Of a stretch of 64,000 nucleotides of DNA, positions 9,079-17,388 are shown one piece after another. This DNA comes from Bdellovibrionota bacterium (GTDB taxonomy: Bacteria > Bdellovibrionota > Bdellovibrionia > Bdellovibrionales > JAEYZS01). Below the pieces are notes generated by a model. That model worked only from the letters and a program-made list of their open reading frames with translations, made no database searches and was not told the DNA's origin. A program made the translations under genes and the position numbers. The DNA is taken from NCBI GenBank assembly GCA_040386775.1, contig JAZKEU010000016.1:69231-133230 (forward strand), written 5' to 3'. Each line of letters opens with the position of its first letter. Within the stretch, counting starts at the first letter, position 1.

Positions 9079-10074
9079 ATGAACTTACAAATTTTATCCG
9101 CAGGACTTGGCACAAGATTAAAGCCTATAACCGAGAAAATTCCAAAGCCAGCTCTTCCGATTTTGAATGTGCCAATGTTTTTTTATTCCCTTCATTATTT
9201 TGATAAGAAGAATTTTAATAATATCGTTGTGAATACTTTCCACTTAGAAAATGAATTGCAAAAGACTCTCTCAAAATTCGATCCAGATCTTAAATTCGTA
9301 AGTGACGGGAAAGAGGTTCTCGGAACTGGGGGCGGAATAGAGAGTGTGCGCCCAAGCCTTGAGGGTGACGATTACTTCTGGGTTGCGAATGGTGATTGTG
9401 TATTCTTGTCGGATGACAATTTTGTTGAGCTTGCGGAAAAGAATCATAAGTTAAAAAAACCGATCGCTACCCTCGTTGTTATGGAACATCCTGATGTTGG
9501 AACAAAGTTCGGCGGTGTTTGGGTGGATAACGAGGATCGAGTTCTCGATATCGGCAAAACAAAGCCCGCCAATGCAACAAAGGGCTATCACTTTACTGGC
9601 TTTAGAATTTTATCTGATGAAATTTTTAAATTTCTACCGCAAGGTCCTTCTGAGCTTTTTGATTCTCTAAAGACTGCGATGCGAGAAGGTCATCAGGTTC
9701 ATATCTATAAAACTACCGGGCATTTTTTTGAGACGGGAAATCAAAAAGATTTTCTAGATTGCACTAAGAGCGTGCTGAGGTTCTTAAAAGAAAAAAGATA
9801 TTCTAATTTCTTAACTTCATTATTAAAAAAATACACTCCTGAAAGCCGTTTGAATGATTTGTCCATTGATCTAAAACTTCCGCCGCACGATAACCTCGAA
9901 TATCTATTTGTCGATAAAAATTTTACTCTTTTTAATGACTGCACACTTGAAGGGTTTTTAGTTGTCGGAAAGAATGCCGTGATCAAGGAGCGCTGCTCTC
10001 TAAAAAACGTTGTCATCCTTGATGATCAAATCATTGCCGAGAATTCCGAAATTTCTGATACGATTATTTTTTAG
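9079..10074 (+). CDS. murU: MurU-like N-acetylmuramate-1-phosphate uridylyltransferase
   Basis: Sugar-1-phosphate nucleotidyltransferase, 331 residues. The N-terminal signature is LSAGLGTRLKPITEKIPKPA, with an acceptor-site GTGGGI and a metal-binding segment NGDCVF. It probably converts MurNAc-1-P to UDP-MurNAc downstream of AmgK. Pseudomonas MurU is about 220 residues. This protein has an extra roughly 90-residue C-terminal part with hexapeptide-like repeats (FTLFNDCTLEG, AVIKERCSLKNVV), as in left-handed beta-helix domains of other pyrophosphorylases. Other substrates such as mannose- or glucose-1-P are possible, but the amgK neighbour favours MurNAc. The start has an AGAGGG ribosome site. 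Its 3' end overlaps the convergent methyltransferase gene by 4 bases. Confidence 0.8.
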   Translation: MNLQILSAGLGTRLKPITEKIPKPALPILNVPMFFYSLHYFDKKNFNNIVVNTFHLENELQKTLSKFDPDLKFVSDGKEVLGTGGGIESVRPSLEGDDYFWVANGDCVFLSDDNFVELAEKNHKLKKPIATLVVMEHPDVGTKFGGVWVDNEDRVLDIGKTKPANATKGYHFTGFRILSDEIFKFLPQGPSELFDSLKTAMREGHQVHIYKTTGHFFETGNQKDFLDCTKSVLRFLKEKRYSNFLTSLLKKYTPESRLNDLSIDLKLPPHDNLEYLFVDKNFTLFNDCTLEGFLVVGKNAVIKERCSLKNVVILDDQIIAENSEISDTIIF

Positions 10075-11093
10075 AGTTTTTTATAAGACAAAGCCTTAGT
10101 TAAAAACCCAATTCTTTTGCGAGTAAGCTCGGCGCCCATTGGAACAATATTTTCCATCGGGTTATCGATATAGTTCTTGTAGAATGGTTCGTGGAAGTCT
10201 TTTGGAAATTCCTGAATTGTCCAATTTAACTTTGGGTCGTCATTCATCTGCAATGAATCTACAATTCCCATGTATCCATCTTTTTTAAGAACTCTTAGAG
10301 ACTCTGCAACAACTTTCTCACGCACCTCTTTAGGCAACTCATGGAATAAGTAAACGCTGTAGACAGCATCGAAAGTTTCGTCTTTAAAATGGAGATCTTC
10401 ACCAAGGCCTTGAACAAAGTTAATACTAGGATACTTTTTTAAATTTTCTTGCGCCGTTTTTAAGTATGTTGGGCTAAGATCAAGGCATGTGATCTTTGCT
10501 TCTGGAAAAGTTTTTAAAACAGAGTCGGTTGCACTTCCCGTTCCAACGGCGATTTCGAGAATATTGAGCTTCTTGTTGGATCTCGTACCGAAGTGTCTTT
10601 TCATGTCTTTTAAAAAGAGCCTTCTCATCGCATGAGCTGTGCCTTTAAAAAGCAATTCCACCTGATGATCGTAGATTTGCGCAGAGGTTTCGCCGAGATA
10701 TCCGTCCGTTTGAAAATGGAAATTTCGTTGATAGTATTCTGGAAGATCTTCTGCAAATTTCTGGGCTTCTTTAGAAAAGCTTTTAGTTTTTTTATTGATT
10801 CTTCTGTAAGCGACTTTCAACACATCCAAATAAACTTTTTGAAGATTCTTGAAGTGCACAAACGGATTTCCAGGAGCAAGAACGCTGGCAGGATAAATAT
10901 TTTCTTCGATACACTGAGAATCGTATTCAAAAAGCTTATCTACAGACTTCGTCAGATAATCAATATCAGCCTGAGTAACGGGATAACGATTCTTTTTATT
11001 TTTTAAGAGATAATTCACTCCAATTAGCGGAAGTGATTCTACAAAGTAAACGCCAGATCTTAGATGTTGATATGCTTTAAGTATCTTTTCCAT
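10071..11093 (-). CDS. Class I SAM-dependent methyltransferase
   Basis: 340-residue protein. The Rossmann methyltransferase domain lies in about residues 150-285: motif I ILEIAVGTGSAT, acidic strand-2 end CLDLSPTYL, then FDAVYSVYLFHELP and a post-motif LRVLKKDGYMGIVD. The first 150 residues are helical and basic, with no known domain recognised. The pattern resembles UbiE/Methyltransf_11 proteins acting on a small molecule or lipid, but the substrate cannot be named. No signal peptide. It is convergent with murU and read from its own promoter. Confidence 0.85.
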   Translation of the reverse strand: MEKILKAYQHLRSGVYFVESLPLIGVNYLLKNKKNRYPVTQADIDYLTKSVDKLFEYDSQCIEENIYPASVLAPGNPFVHFKNLQKVYLDVLKVAYRRINKKTKSFSKEAQKFAEDLPEYYQRNFHFQTDGYLGETSAQIYDHQVELLFKGTAHAMRRLFLKDMKRHFGTRSNKKLNILEIAVGTGSATDSVLKTFPEAKITCLDLSPTYLKTAQENLKKYPSINFVQGLGEDLHFKDETFDAVYSVYLFHELPKEVREKVVAESLRVLKKDGYMGIVDSLQMNDDPKLNWTIQEFPKDFHEPFYKNYIDNPMENIVPMGAELTRKRIGFLTKALSYKKL

Positions 11094-11239
11094 AAGGTAT
11101 TTTTAACTCAAAATATTTTAATTTCCATCATAAATGAGGACTTTTGACTAAATATTAAAGAGCTACCAGGTTGGGTTGTTTCAATTGTAATTAACGCGAA
11201 TTGGAAGTTTCTGCGGCTAACGCATGCTTTCAATGGGAC

Positions 11240-11809
11240 TTAGCCTTTGCCTCGCTTCTTGTGGCCGATAGAGCTTTCGTGTTTATCAGCAATTTTTGCT
11301 CCATAGTTTTCTTCTATGACAAGAAGATAGTCGCTAATTAAAGTATCTCTATCACCCGTAATGTGGTTCATTTCGGTAAGAAATCTATTAAGTAAGTTTT
11401 TGTTAGAAATTTTGTTGTGATGAATAAGGTGCTTAATATCATCACGATCTTTACCGAAACAACGAGGAATTTTCATTAGTACAATATCAGAGGGGTCTGG
11501 AACTAGAATATTTAAATATTTTAATGAAAGTTCTCGGTATTGAACAAATCGATCCTCCATCCCGTGGGGTCCTTCTGCAACTGTAGATGTTGATAGCGGA
11601 ACTTGAAATCCTACTTTCTGCTCTGCCTTTTCCCATGCAACTTCCAACTCGCGAGATATAGTTGCGTAGGTATCTACGTCTATAGTCGCCCTCGGGCTAA
11701 GATACTTTACAACTACTGCTGCGCCTCCAATTAGAATTAGATCTGTCTTTTGGGTTAAATTTTTATCAGCTTCAATAATTATCTGATCAAGTATTTTTTT
11801 ATTAAACAA
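11240..11809 (-). CDS. DUF6036-like nucleotidyltransferase, possible toxin of a two-gene system
   Basis: 189 residues. The N-terminal part has a nucleotidyltransferase signature, LIGGAAVVVKYLSPRATIDVD: a GG turn followed by an Arg-Thr and an acidic DVD pair expected to bind metal. This resembles the DUF6036/AbiEii-type minimal nucleotidyltransferases. The best start is a TTG overlapping the stop of the upstream regulator gene by 8 bases, so the two are translationally coupled. By analogy with AbiE the enzyme could be a toxin that modifies tRNA or another RNA, with the regulator as antitoxin. That is inference from gene order and motif. The C-terminus is basic (KKRGKG). Confidence 0.65.
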   Translation of the reverse strand: MFNKKILDQIIIEADKNLTQKTDLILIGGAAVVVKYLSPRATIDVDTYATISRELEVAWEKAEQKVGFQVPLSTSTVAEGPHGMEDRFVQYRELSLKYLNILVPDPSDIVLMKIPRCFGKDRDDIKHLIHHNKISNKNLLNRFLTEMNHITGDRDTLISDYLLVIEENYGAKIADKHESSIGHKKRGKG

Positions 11810-12467
11810 ATTTTTCCCACTTTCTAAATCGTGTAAAATAATCTTCTAGCGAGCCAAAAGAAAAAACATTCCATTTTTTTCCTACTAAATTATTCTTTGA
11901 TTTTAGGACCTCTAAAGCTCTACGAGAAGGTTTTTCCTTGCTCATGTATAAAGGTAAAAAATTCTTTTCGTAAAAAGAATTTGTAAATTCGTTTATATTT
12001 TTATTTTTTCTGTATTCAGCTCCTAATTCCAAATAAAAGCCAAGAAGTTGATATAAATACTCTGCATCCATTTGAGCTAACAATCGAGCCCTGTTAAATA
12101 GTTTAAAATTCTTCAGCAAAAAGAACGGCATAACTGAGTCGAGCAACCCATCATCTTTAGAAAATTTCAGACCCCACTTTGTGGTTTCTTCTAAGCTCAT
12201 TGTTACAGGCACTGACTTGTCATATAAAAGAGGTGCTTTATAATAGGCTAGGTGATTACAAACACTTTCGTAATCAGGTGTTTTCCCAACGACCGCCAAT
12301 TCGACATTCAATACAACGGAAACTTTTTCCAAGGTATTCCCCTCAAAATTTTCTCCATGTAAGAAATTATACAAAGACGTGCGAGAAACCCCAGCCTTCT
12401 CTGCAAGGGATTTCATTCCATAAACTTTCATCATGTCTTTTAGCAAATCTAACTTCATAAGTTTCAT
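11802..12467 (-). CDS. HTH (XRE-like) regulator, probable partner or antitoxin of the NTase
   Basis: 221 residues. Residues 10-60 form a Cro/XRE-type helix-turn-helix (MKSLAEKAGVSRTSLYNFLHG) followed by TLEKVSVVLNVELAVVG. The remaining 160 residues are helical with no recognised family; they might bind the nucleotidyltransferase encoded by the overlapping downstream gene. An inverted repeat overlapping the likely -10 box 20-41 bases upstream suggests autoregulation. Translation may begin at the first ATG or at an ATG three codons later; no strong ribosome site separates them. Base composition is clearly more A/T-rich than the 5-11 kb genes, consistent with acquisition. Confidence 0.7.
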   Translation of the reverse strand: MKLMKLDLLKDMMKVYGMKSLAEKAGVSRTSLYNFLHGENFEGNTLEKVSVVLNVELAVVGKTPDYESVCNHLAYYKAPLLYDKSVPVTMSLEETTKWGLKFSKDDGLLDSVMPFFLLKNFKLFNRARLLAQMDAEYLYQLLGFYLELGAEYRKNKNINEFTNSFYEKNFLPLYMSKEKPSRRALEVLKSKNNLVGKKWNVFSFGSLEDYFTRFRKWEKFV

Positions 12468-12486
12468 TATATACTTTATCGGTATT

Positions 12487-12508
12487 TATGTCCATTATAT
12501 TGAACATA
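12487..12508. promoter_or_regulatory. Inverted repeat and -10 box before the HTH/NTase operon
   Basis: Half-sites TATGTCCA and TGAACATA form an 8-bp inverted repeat with one mismatch and a 6-base centre. On the minus strand the centre contains TATAAT, a full -10 consensus, so a repressor bound here would block transcription. It is a likely autoregulatory operator of the XRE-like protein. Confidence 0.5.
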
Positions 12509-12570
12509 GTTAAATTATTGATTTTGATTGATATTTTTAATAAAACTAATTTTTATAGAACAAGTTTATG

Positions 12571-13333
12571 TCAAATAATATTTAATCGCCTCATAAATAA
12601 TTTTTTTTCTTCCAATAAACAAAAATGAGATTTCTTAAGGCCCTTTTTAAGAAGATCATAATCTTTTGTTATATATAAAGGATCTTTTAAACCATCATGA
12701 AAAAATAATTTTAATTGTATCGCTCTTATTCTTTTTAAATTTTCTAACGCAAATATTCTCCCGTTCATTTGGCTTCCATTAGTTATCCAAGAAGTTTTTG
12801 AATCAAGCTTAACCTTGAGAATTTTCTAGAGAAAAAATAAAGAGGTATCATTCTCTTCTATAAAATAATGAAATCTGATTCGGTTTTGATTTGGAAATCA
12901 TTTTTTCTAATTAAATCTTTTAATTCAAATCGTATATTGTCAAACTTTGGACAGGATACTAGATGTGCCCGTCGAATAGAGTGCCTTTTATACATTAAAT
13001 CTATCGCCATATGGCAGCCAAAAGAGTGTGCCACTATAGTCTCAACTTTAAAAGAATATTTTTTTTCTAGAAGAGAAATAAATTTAAAAATTTTTTCTGA
13101 CTAGATTTATAATTTAAAATAATTTTTGAATCGACTTTGTAATGATTGGGTAAATCCATTAAAACAACGTTTTTTGATGTTGCTTTAAAAATATTGCGAG
13201 ATAGATCTATTAGATAATCCGAACTAAGTCCCGGGCCTCCGGGAATAATCAAAATACAATTTTGAGTGGCTTTAGAATTATTTTTCCAAATTCTAGGTCT
13301 AATTAAATTTTTTGAATCGTAAATTGATTGCAT
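12571..13333 (-). pseudogene. Frameshifted alpha/beta hydrolase (proline iminopeptidase-like)
   Basis: Three consecutive pieces in three different frames together read as one hydrolase. Piece 1 (13333 to about 13095) has the oxyanion segment LIIPGGPGLSSDYL and VVLMDLPNH. Piece 2 (about 13096 to 12858) has the nucleophile elbow IVAHSFGCHMAIDLMYKR and ends at a TAG. Piece 3 (about 12825 to 12571) has a cap/C-terminal segment with FFHDGLKDPLYI, where the acid would lie. The first shift is next to an A6/T5 run; the second region also has A-runs and a stop. At about 254 codons the reconstructed gene is slightly short for the family. It is either a real decaying gene, a phase-variable one, or an assembly with homopolymer errors. 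It trails the similarly broken MFS gene by 19 bases, so they were probably one operon. Confidence 0.7.
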
Positions 13334-13352
13334 TGTTAATTTTCTTTACTAA

Positions 13353-14541
13353 TTAAATATAATTTTTATTGAACCTTTTGGCGGCAAACAAGAAAACCAT
13401 TCCGCAAAACGCACCTCTAATAATTAATTCTGTGGTAATTGATACTTTGCTGAAAACAAAGCCCACTGCAAACTCCCCTAAAGCAATTACCAATAGCATT
13501 AAAATGTTTCTTGCGCTCACTACGCCCGCAATAAATTCAGGAGGAGTATTCTTTTGAATTTCTGCTGTGATTAAATGAAAAATACTCCAATAACTAAAAT
13601 ATAAAAGAAAAATACCTACCAGCAAAACGTTTGATCCCACTTGAGTTGATATAAAAGCAAACGCTAGTGCCATGCCCAGCCAATGCAGGTAATTGTACTT
13701 TTGAAAAAAACAGTATTTTTAAAAGCACCAGAAAGCCAAACGCATAGACCGTAAATTGCGTAGAAATACGGAATCTTATTGTGATCTGCTCCAACAATTC
13801 TAACTGTTAGCATATTTAATCCCGTTACGGATAAAGCCAACAAAAGATCATAGATTTCTGAAGCTTTGGTATATTTAAATAAATAAGTAAATTTTTTGAG
13901 AAAGTTTTCTTCGCTTTTCTTAAAAGAACCATCATCTGCAATAAAGAGTAGTAAGATTCCTCCGATTAAAAAGCTAAACATGTCGATGAATATGACTTCT
14001 CGAAAACTAAAATTGTTAAGTAAATAAATACTAAGAATAGATGCAATTAAAAAAGAGCCATGAGTAACCTTATTAAGCCAGGCCGCTGTATTTATATTCG
14101 ATTGCAAACTTTCATTGGAAAATAATTTTGTTAACTTTCCTCTTGGCCCGTTTTGAATAGCAATCAAACTTGCACGCAACGATGAAAAAATAATAAAATA
14201 CCAAAATAACTCTGGTCCCTTTTTCCATAGAACCAAGATAACATACGAAAGAGTTGCGCATACAATCTCAGTTATAATCAGAAGTTTTTTTGATGAATAC
14301 CTATCGCCCATATCTCCCCAAAAAACTGGCAAGCAACTGTCGAGAGTCTAGTAAATCCTATGACTAAACTCATATCTAGAATCGGATAGTTATTTTTCAT
14401 CATGAAACCAATTAAACAAATTTGAAATATCAAGCTCCCAACCGAGCTAAAAAATGTAGATAAATAAAAAAGAGAAATGGCCAAGCTGCCCCCATTATTG
14501 TAGAGATTGTTCTTTCGTTGTTTAAAAGTTTTGAAACTCAA
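13353..14541 (-). pseudogene. Frameshifted MFS transporter
   Basis: About 396 codons in three frames. Fragment 1 (14541 to about 14315) holds the first helices. Fragment 2 (to about 13695) begins with a loop reading GDMGDRYSSKKLL, matching the MFS motif-A region, and carries most helices. Fragment 3 (to 13353) has the last helices. Both joins fall at T6 runs: near 14330 one base appears missing, and near 13705 one base appears extra. Reading across the joins restores a continuous 10-12-helix efflux protein of the macrolide/multidrug-exporter type. The first fragment has only a TTG start, so the true N-terminus is unclear. The gene is divergent from the secreted-peptide operon and could be its exporter or immunity pump. 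Confidence 0.7.
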
Positions 14542-14618
14542 ACAGAATATCTTGGTATCATAATGCCCTTAATAAGCCCTTATAAACAAATTTTATATAA
14601 ATATTTCAAATTCGAAAA

Positions 14619-14641
14619 ATGATATTTTTGGCAAAAATCAT
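14619..14641. promoter_or_regulatory. Imperfect inverted repeat in divergent promoter region
   Basis: ATGA..TTTTTG-G-CAAAAA-TCAT, a 10-bp inverted repeat with a 2-base bulge, in the 208-base AT-rich gap between the MFS remnant and the peptide operon. Its position suits an operator that controls both directions, but no bound regulator is known. Confidence 0.3.
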
Positions 14642-14749
14642 CGTATTGGATTTGAGCAAAAATTAAAACTTAAAAGCTCTTTTGATTGATTGGCCTCTTT
14701 ATTGCTATGTTGGCTATATGGAAATTTAACATTGACCAAAGGGAGACAA

Positions 14750-14986
14750 ATGAACGTGAAAAAATTATTAAAAATAACATTGGGGTTTTTGTTTTTTGCA
14801 ACGAGCTTTAAATCAATACCCGTAAAAGCTGAGCAACCAAAAGATGAAACAAAATATAAACCGCATATGGCAAAAAACAAAATCACGAGCTTAGACAACC
14901 TTAAGAAGAATGTGAAGTGCGGGAACTTTAATCAATATTGTGATAATAATCCAATTTTTCAAGGCAATGATCATTCTTCTCATTAA
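14750..14986 (+). CDS. Small secreted peptide, candidate precursor of a modified peptide
   Basis: 78 residues from the ATG at 14750, chosen because AAGGGAGA sits 4-5 bases upstream; an in-frame ATG at 14690 lacks a ribosome site. Residues 1-25 form a Sec signal peptide (KKLLKI, a hydrophobic stretch, then VKA). The mature part is polar, with two cysteines (KCGNFNQYC) and the C-terminal tail DNNPIFQGNDHSSH. The next gene starts inside its last 20 bases, so it is coupled to a peptide-binding protein, an HExxH oxygenase-like protein and a histidine kinase. Asp, Asn, Phe and His residues in the tail would be plausible hydroxylation sites. A role as RiPP or pheromone precursor is inference; it could also be an ordinary small periplasmic protein. 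Confidence 0.6.
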   Translation: MNVKKLLKITLGFLFFATSFKSIPVKAEQPKDETKYKPHMAKNKITSLDNLKKNVKCGNFNQYCDNNPIFQGNDHSSH

Positions 14987-16466
14987 CCTACTACTTATTC
15001 TTAATGTAACTATTGCTGGAGCAAAAATGGATAAAATCAATTTTTTTCTTGGGTATACAGGCAAGCCACCCTATGACGAAAACGCTCCAGCAGAAGTTTT
15101 ATCTACGTTTCAACAGGCGGTTTTAGGCTTATTAGTTGATTACGACGAAGATCTTAAGCTCAAGCCATCCCTGTTGGAAAGCTGGTACTGGGATTTCAAA
15201 TCCTCAAAATACATTCTTACATTAAAAGATAACATTTATTTTCATAATGGAAGGAGAGCAACAAGTGCAGATTTAGAATATTCTTTAATTCGCGGGTTTT
15301 TTTCTAAAAATAAATCTTTTTATCAAATTTACCTTAATAATATTGTAGGTGTTGACAAGGTTAAACCTACTGACAAATTTGAATCTGGTATTATCGAGGG
15401 TATAAAAATTGAATCCGACAGAAGTGTTAGCGTTAAAATAACAAATTTCAACCCAACTTGGATTTATGTCTTAACTAGACCATATTTTTCTTTAGTCCCT
15501 CGCGAGGCACTCCAAAGCAATAACTTGCTTTGGAAAGATCTTCCCGTAGGCGCAGGTCCGTATAAAATTAAGACGCCTTATGCAAATGGCTCTATTGAAA
15601 TTGAAAAAATCGATAAAAATGTCAACGGCCCTTCACATGTTATTCTTCATACCGAATATAATGAAAAAATTAAATACGATCTCAGCCTTAAAGAACTACC
15701 AGATAGAAATACATATGAAGTATTACAATCAAAATATCCATTGGTGATCTGGGGCATATTTTTTAATAATGTTAATGATCTTGGTAGTAATAAGGATTTT
15801 AAAAAAGCAGTAATGTATGCAATTGATAGGACAGAAATTATCGCCGGAGATAGTTCTGCAAAGCCTGCGTATGAGCCTTTAACATCTCTAATCTGGGGCC
15901 GCAACAATACTAAATATAATCCAGATCTCAAAAAATCATTATCTTATATTGAAAAAATAAAAAATTATCCAAAGAACGAAAAAATAAAAATTCCCGTGTT
16001 TAGCGGGACTAAAATCACTGAATCAAGACAAAAGAAGCTAGACATAATTTCTAAACAATTAAAAATGATTGGGTTAAATGTAGAATTTTTTGCAACTTCT
16101 GAAAAATTTATTTCTAGAGATGTTGCCAAATCTAGTCCTTTTATTATTTCTGGTAGAGTCGCCAATATGTTGGATCCCTTGTTAATGTTTGCTTCTTACC
16201 GTAAAAATTCACCCTACGAGTTTGAAAGTCCAAAAGATGACTCAGCGTTTGAAAATTTATATACACACGCTTTAAATACTAAGGATGAAAAGCCTAGATT
16301 AAAAGCGATTCAAAATTTATCGAAACACGTTACAGACGAAGCAATTATGATTCCTATGTTAGAAATTAAATCTGAATTTTTCTATCAAGAAAAATCCATT
16401 AAATCTATCGGAAATCAATTTAAAGCTCAAACTTTAGATCTTTCGAAAGTTATATTGAATGACTAA
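14967..16466 (+). CDS. Peptide-type ABC solute-binding protein (SBP family 5)
   Basis: 499 residues from the ATG at 14967; a GTG at 14940 would add nine. A hydrophobic signal sequence without a lipobox cysteine (IILLINLLLILNVTIAGA) is followed by a full DppA/OppA-like fold. Recognisable parts are LKPSLLESWYWD, YILTLKDNIYFHNGRRATSADLEYS, PVGAGPYKI and FKKAVMYAIDR. Such proteins bind oligopeptides in the periplasm and deliver them to a permease, or present them to a sensor. There is no permease or ATPase in this operon; dppBC lies 10 kb away. Between a peptide precursor and a modification enzyme, its ligand is plausibly the mature peptide. It overlaps the downstream HExxH gene by 8 bases. Confidence 0.85.
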   Translation: MIILLINLLLILNVTIAGAKMDKINFFLGYTGKPPYDENAPAEVLSTFQQAVLGLLVDYDEDLKLKPSLLESWYWDFKSSKYILTLKDNIYFHNGRRATSADLEYSLIRGFFSKNKSFYQIYLNNIVGVDKVKPTDKFESGIIEGIKIESDRSVSVKITNFNPTWIYVLTRPYFSLVPREALQSNNLLWKDLPVGAGPYKIKTPYANGSIEIEKIDKNVNGPSHVILHTEYNEKIKYDLSLKELPDRNTYEVLQSKYPLVIWGIFFNNVNDLGSNKDFKKAVMYAIDRTEIIAGDSSAKPAYEPLTSLIWGRNNTKYNPDLKKSLSYIEKIKNYPKNEKIKIPVFSGTKITESRQKKLDIISKQLKMIGLNVEFFATSEKFISRDVAKSSPFIISGRVANMLDPLLMFASYRKNSPYEFESPKDDSAFENLYTHALNTKDEKPRLKAIQNLSKHVTDEAIMIPMLEIKSEFFYQEKSIKSIGNQFKAQTLDLSKVILND

Positions 16467-17388
16467 ATTCGATGGAAAATATTTATTAGGTGATAATGGT
16501 GTTGCAGCTACTAGAGAAATTAGCTCAACATTATTGCAAAGTTTTTTAAAAAATGCTGAAACAGCTTTAAATAAGAAATTTGCAAAATACCGCCCGTGGA
16601 TGAGTTGTCCAAACGCATATTCTTACTTCTCTCAGTACTCCAAGGATTTGGAATTTGGTGAAGCAGGACATATACATTCTTTAGAAACAGCTAAAATTCT
16701 TAGTGAAGCTTTTTATGAAAGCGAAGAGCTGCCTTTTGGCCTAGTACACAAGATTAAAACCCACTTTAAAATTGATACAAAACAAGATTCTCTACACAAA
16801 TTTAAAAATATAGTAGATGCCTCTTTAAAATTTCTTAATTTATCAGAGTTATTCAAATTGAGACTCGATTTTTTAGCATTGGAATTCATATCCTTGTTCC
16901 AACATACAGATAAAGTAAGAATTGATGGCGTCGGCAGAAGCGTACATTGGTATATAGGTGGTATATTTGTAGGATTACCTCAGAAACCAAAATTCTACGC
17001 GGAGGAGCTTGCAATCAATATTGCGCATGAGATTGGTCATCAAAGCTTTATGGTTTATCAAAATGCAGATAGAATTATTAACTCCGATTTTAATGAACTT
17101 ATCTACTCCCCAATACGCAAAGTACCACGCCCTGCGATTCTAAGCTTTCACGCAGTTGTTGCATTAGCATTTATGTGTGAATTCATGTTAAATATTATTC
17201 AAAACCAGGCGCTGCGAATAGAACAAAATAATTACTTTTTAAATCGCTTAAAAGAATCTTTATTTGATTTTAAATTGGGCATAAATGCCATCAACAACCT
17301 TGAATACACAGATTTTGGTAATGAATTACTAACAGAATTAAAACTATTTGCTGATTACACAGAGAAATTTTATGCCACAGTCTCTTAA
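16459..17388 (+). CDS. HExxH protein resembling alpha-ketoglutarate peptide beta-hydroxylases
   Basis: 309 residues, no signal peptide, so cytoplasmic. The core is NIAHEIGHQSF near residue 195, followed about 30 residues later by YSPIRKVPRPAILSFHAVVAL. An HExxH helix followed by Y-S/A-P-x-R-x-x-P-R-P and then a histidine is the hallmark of the 'HEXXH motif domain' family (TIGR04267). Members hydroxylate side chains of ribosomal peptides using iron and alpha-ketoglutarate, often fused or adjacent to RiPP machinery. The N-terminal 150 residues are helical (WMSCPNAYSYF, EFGEAGHIHSLETAK). Alternative: a zinc metallopeptidase. The arginine-rich PRP segment and the adjacent small peptide gene favour the peptide-modifying enzyme. 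No radical SAM partner is seen nearby. Confidence 0.62.
   Translation: MTKFDGKYLLGDNGVAATREISSTLLQSFLKNAETALNKKFAKYRPWMSCPNAYSYFSQYSKDLEFGEAGHIHSLETAKILSEAFYESEELPFGLVHKIKTHFKIDTKQDSLHKFKNIVDASLKFLNLSELFKLRLDFLALEFISLFQHTDKVRIDGVGRSVHWYIGGIFVGLPQKPKFYAEELAINIAHEIGHQSFMVYQNADRIINSDFNELIYSPIRKVPRPAILSFHAVVALAFMCEFMLNIIQNQALRIEQNNYFLNRLKESLFDFKLGINAINNLEYTDFGNELLTELKLFADYTEKFYATVS

Noticed and set aside
12868..13104. Plus-strand 78-residue open frame
   Set aside because: Lies antisense to the hydrolase pseudogene, whose minus-strand pieces carry recognisable motifs.
13594..13797. Minus-strand 67-residue open frame within the MFS region
   Set aside because: Third-frame overlap of the MFS fragments without family features.
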